A DNA stretch of 64,000 bases from Jackrogersella multiformis (taxonomy: Eukaryota > Ascomycota > Sordariomycetes > Xylariales > Hypoxylaceae): the NCBI GenBank assembly GCA_902806575.1, contig CADCXD010000018.1, positions 2,790,001 through 2,854,000 on the forward strand, in the 5' to 3' direction. Numbering within the stretch: position 1 is the first letter of the stretch; every line of letters starts with the position of its first letter. The notes beneath the pieces were generated by a model, which had not been told where the DNA came from, searched no databases, and worked only from the letters and a program-made list of their open reading frames with translations. Made by a program: the position numbers and the translations under genes. Positions 25,626-34,910 of the stretch are shown piece by piece.

Positions 25626-26500
25626 CTTCGTCTATGTGTTTCTATGTCAGTTTGATAAGCTCTCCCTGTTTGAATCAGGCAGACAGTGCATGAACAGAAA
25701 CCCAATGTATATGGATAGAAAAAGCTCATTAGTATGAGAGATGTAGAGGTAAAGTTCAAGGATGTTGTATGTCGTTCACGTAAGTTGTAACCATTGGGGT
25801 GTGATGATGTCATTGGTCTTACTAAGTCTTAGGTTCCCGTTCCGCCTGGCATGTGAAATCATATCAGTAAAGCTGAAGAAACTACAACGAAAACTAAGTC
25901 TAAGGTAGTCACACCTTCTATATTATGTAGTACTAGGAATTTCAAGATCTGCAATTGAGTTTATCTAGTGCATACCTAAGTAATACATAGTTGTCGTCGC
26001 ACTTGGTAACACTTGACACTTTCCATCTAGTTATAATAGCACTATACTTCCCACGCTCCTTCTCTAAATAAAGGGGACTAAATAAACCACCTAAACATCG
26101 TGCTACATTGATGTCAGCCTATACACGGCTTCATGTAAAGTATCATAAGGCAATATTCATCTACTGGAGCCAATAGGGTTAAGCCGACATCCATGCACCT
26201 ATCTTCATACACCATACAGAATTACAACAGAATTAAAACCGCCGACCTCTCCGATATTGCCTACATTCATTATCCTCGTGCGCCATGCTAGTTTACCAAG
26301 TAACACATAGAATTAACGATCCAATATATCCCATATGTTAGTCTTAGATCCCCTCCCAATGCAAGCTCCATAGCTTCATTCCCATCTCCGGAACCACCAC
26401 CGCCCGATTCCTTCGTTGCCACTACTCATTATACCACCCGCACCATCATCATCATCGTCGTCGTCGTCATCGAGATCGCTTTCCCAAAAGAAACCAGTCA
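25626..26500. other. Spacer of 0.9 kb between two minus-strand genes
   Basis: Probably the promoter of the SigF-like gene plus the 3' region of the membrane-protein gene. It contains a CATCAT/CGTCGT trinucleotide run at about 26443-26472. In a shifted frame this run would encode an Asp-rich tail for the neighbouring protein. Confidence 0.5.
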
Positions 26501-27292
26501 TCATCTCCGCGACCCGCTCCTCCTCCGACTCGGGTCCCGCAGCGGCTCGGCCGTGTCCACGTACCGTTCGCGTTCGCGGTACAGGGCGCCGCTCCTCCTC
26601 TCGCTGCTGCGGCGCCTGTAGCCGGCGCCGCGGCTCCCGCGCCGCCTCGGCGGGGTGTGCTCCTCCTCCACCACGATCTCGTCGTCGGGCGGCAGCGGCC
26701 GCCGGACCCGGCTGACGCTCGTCGACCTGCTCCTGCTCCTGCTCCCGGTCCCGGTCCTGCTGTGCTCCTCCATCACCACGATCTGCTCGGGGCCGGACGA
26801 CGCGGAGTGGGGCGCGCCGCCAGAGCGCCGCGTGATCTCGATGGTCTCCTTCGTGCGGCGCGGCGGCGACGAGTACCCCGAGTGGCGGCTCCTCCTGCGG
26901 CTGCTCTTCCTGTGCGCGCGCGGCCGCGACCGGTACGAGACCACGGACGACGACCCGCCGACCCCCACGGAGCCCGACTCGAGGTCGGCGGACGGGCCGG
27001 GGCCCCCGAGGTTCACGCACCAGTATATGATCCACAGCAGCAGTATGAAGCCGGCGATGGAGCCCAGCACGATGCCCACGACGGCCCCCGCGTCCGGGCC
27101 GCTGGGGGTCCGCCCGTAGCCCTCGGGCACCGTGCTGACGTCCGTGGCGAGCCGCGGGAGGAGGTGCGTGCGGGACGCGAGGTCGTGCAGCCTTCGGGTG
27201 AGCGACGCCGGTGTCGAGGATGGCTCTCCTCGGGACGCCAGGTCCGAGAGTATGTCGCGCGCGAGGCCGCGTAGGGATTTTGGCGGCGGCAT
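26501..27292 (-). CDS. Single-pass membrane protein with Arg/Ser-rich tail, unknown function
   Basis: Intron-less model of 263 aa, ATG at 27292 (MPPPKSLRGLARDILSDL), TGA at 26503-26501. One strong transmembrane helix lies at about residues 69-93 (AVVGIVLGSIAGFILLLWII). The N-terminal part lacks a cleavable signal peptide. The C-terminal part is cytosol-like and very rich in Arg, Ser, Pro and Gly with RSRSRS-like runs. The locus is strikingly GC-rich compared with its neighbours, and the GC-rich third positions open long shadow frames on both strands. I do not recognise a named family; the TM-plus-basic-tail layout recurs in filamentous fungi. A shifted frame continues past the stop with an acidic tail, so the 3' end is less certain. 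Confidence 0.65.
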   Translation of the reverse strand: MPPPKSLRGLARDILSDLASRGEPSSTPASLTRRLHDLASRTHLLPRLATDVSTVPEGYGRTPSGPDAGAVVGIVLGSIAGFILLLWIIYWCVNLGGPGPSADLESGSVGVGGSSSVVSYRSRPRAHRKSSRRRSRHSGYSSPPRRTKETIEITRRSGGAPHSASSGPEQIVVMEEHSRTGTGSRSRSRSTSVSRVRRPLPPDDEIVVEEEHTPPRRRGSRGAGYRRRSSERRSGALYRERERYVDTAEPLRDPSRRRSGSRR

Positions 27293-29008
27293 AGGGAATT
27301 CGACGTATGCTGCCAATCGCAGCTGAAAAACTAAATTAACGAGATGTATCTATCCTAGATTTTGAAGGACCTCCGCCTGTGCCTCGCCGGACTCCGTCGT
27401 TGTGATGATCCGCTCGTATTCGGCTGACCCGCCCAAAACAAACAAACAGGGCAGAGTAATGCAGAGTAATTGTAATTCGCGCGCAATATTCGTAACGAAG
27501 GTACTCAAGCGCCGTCAACAAGTCACCATGGCGGTTTGCTTAGGTAGGTATTCAAAAGTAAAAAGATACGAATATGCTGGGTTTCAAAAAGGACGGGATG
27601 GAAATGGCGGAGTGATGGTCTGCTGTACAACTCACAAGGCTGGATATGCGCGTATGGATCGCGTTGTATCCGTCGGTATCCACGTAATGTTTGATCTAAT
27701 CACTGATGCACCGCTCTAATAGTATTATGCGCTGATGGTGGTACCTAGGTAATGGTAGACAGGCGGGCGGGCAGGCGGGTTGGAGCAGGGTGGCTGGGCC
27801 CGGTTAGTTGCTACCGGCAACATCAATCGCTCCTAAGCCCGAATTTCAAGGCCACAAGGGCCACCTACCACTTACCTTAGGTGCATGGATCCCATTGCCA
27901 TTGCCCCGCCTGTCTCCTGCCCGCCGTGTTGCAACCAACCCGTCTTATCTTATCGGTTCTTCATAATCACCAGTCCAGCAATTCGTCTGGAGAAGTCGTT
28001 GAAGATTGGATATAAATTCAATATCACGCATCTAAATTAGTCCCTTAATTCATCTTATTAGATGACGGTTCGCTATGCTGAAAGCATCTGAAGTTGGTTT
28101 TTTCGTCTCCTTTTCCAAATAAACCAACCGTTAATTAGATTGGCGGTAAATAACTCCCAAAATTGCACATGCGTCAGGTCTTTCACTTATATCCGGTTTG
28201 TTTGGCTGACGATGATCCCCTCGAAGTCACCTTACTGACGGACAATTCTTCGCTGTCACGAATCGACTCCGAAATCCCCACAGTCGGACAGCAAATAGTG
28301 ATACAACTCTGCGCCTGAAGAGGAATCACTGCGACGCGTTCCCTCGACATTCGCTCGTTCCCTTGGGGAAACATATCTGATTTGTAATCTATACATATAT
28401 CTATTCCGAAATAGGGGCGCATTATACATAACTACAAAGCGGAGTAAGATACGGCTGCATTGCGTTATTTTTACAGCATACGTGATATCTGGCCGGTGAG
28501 TCACCTGATAGCGCGACACGATCGGATCGCGGTCAAGTAAGAATGACGCGAGTATCGTATAAACCCAGGGATAGTACCTGTTAAAGATATTTCAAGACCA
28601 CTGAGGTTACATGCATACCCCTGTGCGTTATCTATATGGATACATATCATGGAAAACCCCTTCTGGGCTTGTCGTAAGACCTGGGGGATGAGCTGAGCTG
28701 AGCTGAGCGGTCTGGTTTCAATGCAGCTCAATCCAAGGATCTTCAGTACTATGATCCTGCGGCGTTCGGCTATGCATAGCCACCGATATCCAGGCAGCTA
28801 GATAGCCTCTAAAAAAGCATTGTCCTTGGGGTACTTTTCTGTATATATAAGCCGATAGCTCAAGACACATTTCGCCAAATCTGTCAGCGTAACTTACTAT
28901 CATATTGTAAACCTTTTTGATTTATCGATTTAACCTTAGACATAGATCAAATCTCTATCCATACTAACTACTAACCTCTTATATCGGTTGGCTCAACCTC
29001 CCCTCATA
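27293..29008. other. Divergent spacer of 1.7 kb
   Basis: Lies between the minus-strand membrane-protein gene and the plus-strand GFA gene, so it should contain both promoters. It holds one CCTAGG copy near 27745, a GGCGGGCGGGCAGGC run near 27765, and an AGCTG pentamer repeat (28689-28709). No coding signal I trust. Confidence 0.5.
28689..28709. repeat. (GAGCT)n short tandem repeat
   Basis: Four tandem GAGCT units in the promoter-side spacer of the GFA gene. Confidence 0.75.
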
Positions 29009-30167
29009 ATGACCTCGGAACTAAAGACCTTCCGCGGCAACTGCCACTGCGGTGCCTATGTCTATGAACTCAAAGTTCCCGAGGACCTCAAGTTTTCGGA
29101 ATGTAACTGTAGTTCATGCTACAAGAAGGGAGCTCTATGGGTTGTGCCTAAAAGTGGAGACTTTCGCTTTGTCAAAGGCGACGTCGACACCTTGACGAAC
29201 TACACCTTCGGGAAGAAGACTTTTAACCACAAGGTTCGTATAACCTGGGGAACCATGTTGAACTGAGTTGAACAGGAGCCATTGTGCTGACGTGAAACAG
29301 TTCTGTCCCAACTGCGGAGTGCAACTCCTGATTATTGGCTATATAGAACCCCCGAAGCCCGGTGAGGTCAAGGAGCCCATGACCGGATTCAATGTAGGTG
29401 GTCGCATTTCCATGGGGGAAAAACTACCCCGTAAGGAAGCGGACTAATATACTCCTAGGTTAGATCTTTCCAACACAGCCAAGGCGTGGACGTGTGGAAA
29501 ATCGAAAATCTAAACCAGTGAGGAATCCCTCCCCTCCCCTTTCAATTCCTCGGAGAGTCAAAATTAATAAATATCTCTTCCACTTTCTTCAGTACTGATG
29601 GCAAATCCTACGGGGCTCCTTACAACCCGCCAAAATTCGCAGGGCCAGAGCCGACAGCCGTGATAGAAGGAGGAAAGCTGTACACCGGCAGCTGCCATTG
29701 CGGCGCTGTTAAGGTAGCGTTGAAATCAAAGGCCCTCGATAAGACCTTTGCGGATATGATAGTAGAGTGCAACTGCAGCATATGCAACAGGGTAAGCACC
29801 AGTGTTGCTAAGATCGTTTGAAGAACTGAGATTAACCCACCCACAGCATGGAGTCGTATGGCTTTATCCTAAGAAAGAGCAGGTCGTGATAGAGGGCGAG
29901 GACAACCTCACGGCCTATCTGTTCAACAGCATGCTATTTGGAAAGACCTTCTGCAAGACGTGTGGAATACCTGTGCATAATCGCACGGTGCCGATCACCG
30001 AAGAGCAGCTCGACCAATATCCAGAGGAGAGGCGAAACTTCATCAAGCACGCGTTGCCGTTGACACCGATCAATCTGAGGCTCCTCAACGACTTTAACGT
30101 CAAGGACTTGAACGTAATACAGTTCGACGGTTACCACAAGAACCTGCCGCTCTATGTCGAGCCATAG
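29009..30167 (+). CDS. Protein with two tandem GFA/CENP-V-type zinc domains
   Basis: Member of the glutathione-dependent formaldehyde-activating (GFA)/CENP-V superfamily; substrate unknown. Five exons: 29009-29233, 29301-29393, 29459-29517, 29593-29791, 29847-30167 (298 aa, TAG). The fold is present twice. Copy 1 has CHCG at 12-15, CNCSSC at 32-37 and FCPNCG at 76-81. Copy 2 has CHCG at 160-163, CNCSIC at 185-190 and FCKTCG at 227-232. All zinc-binding Cys of both copies are kept. Single-domain GFA proteins are usually about 130-150 aa, so this is a duplication within one gene. The ATG at 29009 is the first in frame and begins just before domain 1. It converges with the AlkB-like gene, whose stop lies 265 nt away. 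Formaldehyde- or thiol-related chemistry is suggested by family only. Confidence 0.9.
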
Positions 30168-30432
30168 GGTGTGAAAATGCCGAGGGGGAAAAGTTTGAGG
30201 TCGAACGATGTATTAGTAGCAAGAGTAGTAGAATAGCAGGAGTGATATTCTGTTCATATATGAATGCAAGGCTTGTCTCCACTCAGATATATCAACTGAA
30301 ATGATAGTTAGATCCACGATAGCCTTCCCCAATATGGGTTGACTCCTTAGCCACAAAGTCATTCTTGTCCTTCGTTAGGCGTAAAGTGATCATATCGACA
30401 AGGCGCTCTAAGTAGTGCCCAACAACCTGCGA

Positions 30433-31764
30433 TCATGCCTTCTTATGAGAAATATCACCGCTCCAGGTAATTTTGTAACGAGACTTATCCCAACTAGGAT
30501 TACCATTGTCGTCGAAGTCGGCCCATTGGAAGAAGGAACAGTTCTCTTTGCCAGGCACGTTTCCACCATGGCACATCCAGAAATACTTTCCCTGGTTTTC
30601 TTTTTTCTTTTGGACGACCCTCAATATAGCTGGAATGCCACATTTACACCTTGGTGTGTGTTTTGGGTGGAAACTTGATTTGTAATCTCGATATGTAATA
30701 TTAATCCTTCGATTACCTGCAATAGGGTGGGGGTCAATTGCTTGAGCTGGGGCGATACTGTGCTTCCATTCTTCCTGCATTTCAGCGTGCATAACTAGAA
30801 GCGAATTATGAGGAAGGTGTATAGAAATTTGTCCTTCGTCATCAGAATCATCTATAGCTTTGCTATCAGAGTCCGTTGGCACGATTCGTCTGACACGGAA
30901 TTCCCTTGCTACTCCTAGGGAGAGAGAGCCTATTACAGCTCTCGGGCCCAAGTAAGTGAGCTGATCGCTATGATAACCGACATTTTGCTGAGGACCGTTG
31001 TAACAGTTAACGAAGGCACAGTTCGGTGACCATGGATCTGGAGATTGATACCTAAGCCTTCGTTCCCCGGGGTATTGAGTTTTGATACGAATTTGAATTT
31101 CTTTATTTACCGCTTCCTGAACCCTCGGTCTAACTCGTAGAAGTTGAGGTGTGATATGACGGACGTCTACTAACCGAGCCCCGTTATAGAAGTAATCGTG
31201 TTTTTGAGTGTTTATTTCGGATTCTGTCCCCACATAGAAGCTGGAGGTATGGTGGCTCTGGACCACATTGTCGAACAATTTGAAAGTAATCTTCTCGAAT
31301 GAATGGGATTCATTTAACATTTCCTTGAGAAGATCGTTGGCCTCATCTAGTGGTAGAAAATTATGAACAACACTGCAAGGCGTATGTTCGGCTATGTCTT
31401 GAGGATCATATAGATGAAGAGTTGTCCCTTTCTTAGAAACTCGCCTTGCCTTTTTAGGCGACACGGGCCGTTCTTTAGTTGGAGGCTTAGACGCGAATAT
31501 CCGTAGAGAACTCTGGTAACCAATGGTGGTGCCATTTCGCTGCTTCTTAGGTGATCCAGATCGGTCCTCAGATAGAGAAGCGGATACTGCTTGGACAGAA
31601 CCATCATGCGCCGACAGTGCCTCCAGTAAGGCTTCCTGGCTAATATTAGAATGCAACGACGAAAGAATCGCCAGCTTCACATCCGTCGATTCATTGTCAT
31701 CGACTAAAGATAATTCGTCTTCCGTAGAGGATTTCCGCTTCGTTCCCTTTAAAAATGCATCCAT
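30433..31764 (-). CDS. AlkB-type 2-oxoglutarate/Fe(II) dioxygenase with CUE and GRF zinc-finger domains
   Basis: Likely nucleic-acid demethylase repairing alkylated bases (ALKBH2/3-like). Intron-less, 443 aa, ATG at 31764. Three parts are visible. An N-terminal CUE/UBA-like helix set (residues 28-64, LAILSSLHSNISQEALLEAL) probably binds ubiquitin. The central 2OG-Fe(II) domain has NVGYHSDQLTYLG (His265, Asp267), the distal His in WKHSIAP (about 335) and NRRINITYR for 2-oxoglutarate binding (Arg353/359). The C-terminal GRF zinc finger (PRCKCGIPA...WMCHGG...CSFFQWAD, about 371-415) binds single-stranded nucleic acid in other proteins. All catalytic residues are intact. An upstream non-ATG extension was rejected. 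This domain order is familiar in filamentous ascomycetes. Confidence 0.93.
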   Translation of the reverse strand: MDAFLKGTKRKSSTEDELSLVDDNESTDVKLAILSSLHSNISQEALLEALSAHDGSVQAVSASLSEDRSGSPKKQRNGTTIGYQSSLRIFASKPPTKERPVSPKKARRVSKKGTTLHLYDPQDIAEHTPCSVVHNFLPLDEANDLLKEMLNESHSFEKITFKLFDNVVQSHHTSSFYVGTESEINTQKHDYFYNGARLVDVRHITPQLLRVRPRVQEAVNKEIQIRIKTQYPGERRLRYQSPDPWSPNCAFVNCYNGPQQNVGYHSDQLTYLGPRAVIGSLSLGVAREFRVRRIVPTDSDSKAIDDSDDEGQISIHLPHNSLLVMHAEMQEEWKHSIAPAQAIDPHPIAGNRRINITYRDYKSSFHPKHTPRCKCGIPAILRVVQKKKENQGKYFWMCHGGNVPGKENCSFFQWADFDDNGNPSWDKSRYKITWSGDISHKKA

Positions 31765-32006
31765 GATTTGACTCGTAGAAAAAGAAATTAAAGCTCCCAA
31801 GACGAGGTGTGATGCCTCATCACCGGAGTATCTTTAACCTCTGCTAGATTTATAGCGATGATCAGAGTCTCGTAAATGCTTAAGTCGTAAAGCGTATGCT
31901 TTCACGTTCTATAACACAGCTTGGTCGCCGAGGGAGAAATGAATTAGAAGGGCGGAAGATATTCATGTTTAAGGTAGGGGTCCATTGATATTAATACCTA
32001 CATAAG

Positions 32007-32034
32007 TACCTAGGTACCTAGGTACCTTAGGTAT
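32007..32034. repeat. TACCTAGGTACCTAGGTACC palindrome cluster
   Basis: Two overlapping TACCTAGGTA palindromes upstream of PEX7. Confidence 0.85.
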
Positions 32035-32112
32035 CTATATCCATCGGATGTTACACAACCCCACACAGACCTAGAAGAGGTACATACATATATGTACCGT
32101 ATACATTAAGTA

Positions 32113-32137
32113 TGTACCTAGGTACCTAGGTAGGTAC
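32113..32137. repeat. GTACCTAGGTACCTAGGTAGG palindrome cluster
   Basis: Second dense copy in the same divergent spacer, about 170 nt before the PEX7 start. Confidence 0.85.
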
Positions 32138-32308
32138 GACTAAAGCCGAGGCCCCACCCATGCTGGCTTTCAATTCATCGTCATTCATAAGAGGTACCTA
32201 GGTAGGTACTTCAGCGAAACAACTTTCATATGTCTGAAGTCTTAATGCGCCAGTAAGCCTGAAGCTGTGGTCCGGAGGCCTGCCGTTCAACTTATACGCT
32301 CAAGCAAT

Positions 32309-33483
32309 ATGGCCTCGATGCTAGAGTTCCGCACGCCTGGCTGGAATCCCTATGCCGTCAAGTACTCGCCTTATTACGACTCGCGCATAGCTGTCGCATC
32401 CGCCGCGAATTATGGTATAGTAGGAAATGGCCGCTTGTTCTGCCTGGGCTTGGGGCCGCAGGGTATCCAGATAGAGAAGACGTAAGCGACTGCGAGCAAT
32501 TGCATACCTATATCAATATAAACTAAGATCATAACCCAGCTTCGACACGAACGATGCCCAGTATGACCTCGCTTGGTCCGAGATCAACGAGAACCAGTTG
32601 CTGGTCGCATGCGGTGATGGCTCTATTAAGCTCTACGACGTGAATGTCAACGAGTTCCCCGTGGCCAACTTCCATGAACACAAGCGGGAAACATTCTCGG
32701 TGGCGTGGAGTCCTGTCACCAAAGATACCTTTGCCTCTAGCTCGTGGGATGGAACCGTCAAAATCGTACGTATTGCCCCTGCACATGCTCACATCGGCAT
32801 CAAGGATGCTGAGAATATTTCCATAGTGGTCACCAGCCAGGAAAGAGTCCATAAAGACTCTCCCGGTCGGGAGTTGTACCTATAGTACATCCTATTGTCC
32901 TTCAAACCCACACATTATTTCTACTGTATCATCCGACTCGCATTTGCGAATATTCGACCTTCGAACACCCGTCAACGCCCAATACCATCTATCATCTAAA
33001 ATTCCAGTTCATGTCCCGTCTCCTGTTCCACTCCCGCAGGGTCCTACCCCGCCGGCAGTACCAGGAGAGATTCTGACGCATGACTGGAATAAATACAACC
33101 ATACGGTGATCGCAACGGGCGGTGTAGATAAGGTAATCCGGATATTTGATATCAGGAATCCTTCGGCAGGACCTGCATCCGTAATGATAGGTCATGACTA
33201 CGCTGTTCGGAGGTTAGCGTGGAGTCCTCACGCCAGCGACATATTGATCAGTGCAAGCTACGACATGACAGTACGTTTATGGACAGACGGGTCAACAATG
33301 CCGGCACAGCAAAACTCTCCAGTCAAGGCTGGAATCCAACTCGGTGTCATGAACAGACACACCGAATTTGTGACAGGCGTTGACTGGTGCTTGTTTGGTG
33401 TTGGTGGTTGGGTTGCAACTGTCGGCTGGGATGAGAGGTTGTTACTGTGGGATGCGAATAGAATGTTGCAAGGGCAAGCGTAA
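32309..33483 (+). CDS. PEX7: PEX7, peroxisomal PTS2 import receptor (WD40 protein)
   Basis: Cytosolic receptor that carries PTS2-bearing enzymes (for example thiolase) to the peroxisome with a co-receptor. Model: 32309-32481, 32540-32765, 32827-33483 (351 aa, TAA), the usual PEX7 length. The N-terminus MLEFRTPGWNPYAVKYSPYYDSRIAVASAANYG, with NGRLFCL after it, is diagnostic. WD repeats are visible as LAWSEINENQLLVACGDGSIKLYD, WSPVTKDTFASSSWDGTVKIW, STVSSDSHLRIFDLR, TGGVDKVIRIFDIR, LISASYDMTVRLW and ATVGWDERLLLWD. The second intron (32766-32826) splits KI/WSPARK; without removing it the frame would stop early. It is divergent to the AlkB-like gene. Confidence 0.96.
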
Positions 33484-34910
33484 CAATAATGTCTATAGAC
33501 ACTTTTTGAGGAATGTTAAGGATACGTGGCAAACTTGTTGGCCGTATAACGGGAAATATGCATTGGGAGGCGTTCGATACAGTACCTAGATATTTAAGGG
33601 GCTATGTTACTGATGCCATCTATACTTGAAATAGTATATATATTGGTTTAAACTTGCTTATGGGAATTCGAAAAACAGGATTGGCTTCCATGGGTGGCAT
33701 ACGTCTTATACATATTAAGGTCGCGAGAAGTCTGGTTGATACCGATATAAGATATGATTTACGATTAACCTGACAATTTAGGTATATAAAGCACAATCCA
33801 CCTAAAGCCTTTACCTCGGATTTACTTATTATTATAATTATATAGTTACTTTATAAGTCTTTCGTGGTTGATTAATACCTAGGTAGGGATCTTATTGTAG
33901 ACGTCTGACGTTCAGTATAATTAGTCCATGCTTAGTCGCAATTCGTTATGTGTTGTAGTCTAGTATTTCCAACATACTTGGGCCAATTCGAAACAAATTT
34001 AACCAAGATAGAATAAGATATCATTGTCATGCCTTAACCCGCCATATCTGGATCAAGCCCTTCTCTACTACATCTAATATGATCTAAAGAACTAGATCGA
34101 TAGATCTGAGCGTGAATCTCACAAGGCACGATTTTCGGCTTGTTAATAAAGTCCCTCCTCGTCTATTTTAGACAGTGGATTCTCCAATTAGGCCACCAAA
34201 AGAAAAATTATCAACAAAAGGGTATCCTAACTTAGTTACCTTACCTCTCAACCTCGTGGTTTTAGTAGCGATTGTAAATAGCATTACAGTCTACTACCTA
34301 AAAAGGATGACCTTATTCATAAGGATACCACCTCTCTTCTTAAATCCATGTCTACTTTCATTTATTCTACGACTGGGTGGCTCTTCTATGATTGGGAACA
34401 TCGAAACTTAGGGATGGTTAATATACAAGGCAGAGGACTGCATTAGTGATGAGCACACCGGCCTTACATAACAATGGTACGCTATTTGTTTCATTTTCTA
34501 CGAAGTTGAGTTGTCATTTCATATTCTTTTAGTATTCCGCGTTAGGACTCCGCTTACACTATAGTACAGAAAGTCGAGATTTCCTTGCCAGTGCGGCTTT
34601 TCGTTCCATCCTTGAGACCACTGACGCCCTGTATCGTTTCATAAAACCAAGCACGAGAACCTTGACGCCGATAGAAGCTCCCGCAAATGCAGATCTGCTG
34701 ATGACAACGCATGCCACCTTCTATATCCTTGCGCGTCGCCCGTCTCGAAGTCGTGTGCTGGGCAATGCACATGGCCTGAAACCTGATACGTGTACAACTA
34801 GGAAGCTGGATGATCTTCCCAGGGTAAGATGGTACATTAGGAATTAAGGCAAGATGAATAATCCGGGGAGACTAGGCCTTTAATCACCTCGGAGAGGCGC
34901 TGCGATACCC
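33484..34910. other. Convergent spacer of 1.4 kb
   Basis: Lies between the 3' ends of PEX7 (plus) and the DEAD-box gene (minus). AT-rich with one CCTAGG copy near 33880. I find no coding or RNA gene. Confidence 0.5.

Larger units (their letters stand above)
31765..32308. other. Divergent promoter spacer with palindromic repeats
   Basis: About 540 nt shared upstream by the AlkB-like gene (minus) and PEX7 (plus). It contains dense CCTAGG palindromes at 32007-32034, 32113-32137 and near 32195, so here the repeat lies within a probable bidirectional promoter. Confidence 0.6.

Noticed and set aside
26376..27274. Long overlapping frames on both strands across the GC-rich membrane-protein gene
   Set aside because: High GC removes stops in all frames. 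Only one frame has a transmembrane helix with a sensible protein layout; the others are Arg/Pro/Ala-rich shadows.
29009..31764. A formaldehyde/alkylation-repair gene cluster (GFA plus AlkB neighbours)
   Set aside because: The functional link is tempting, but the genes are convergent, not co-directional, and neighbouring genes are ordinary housekeeping genes; chance adjacency is just as likely.
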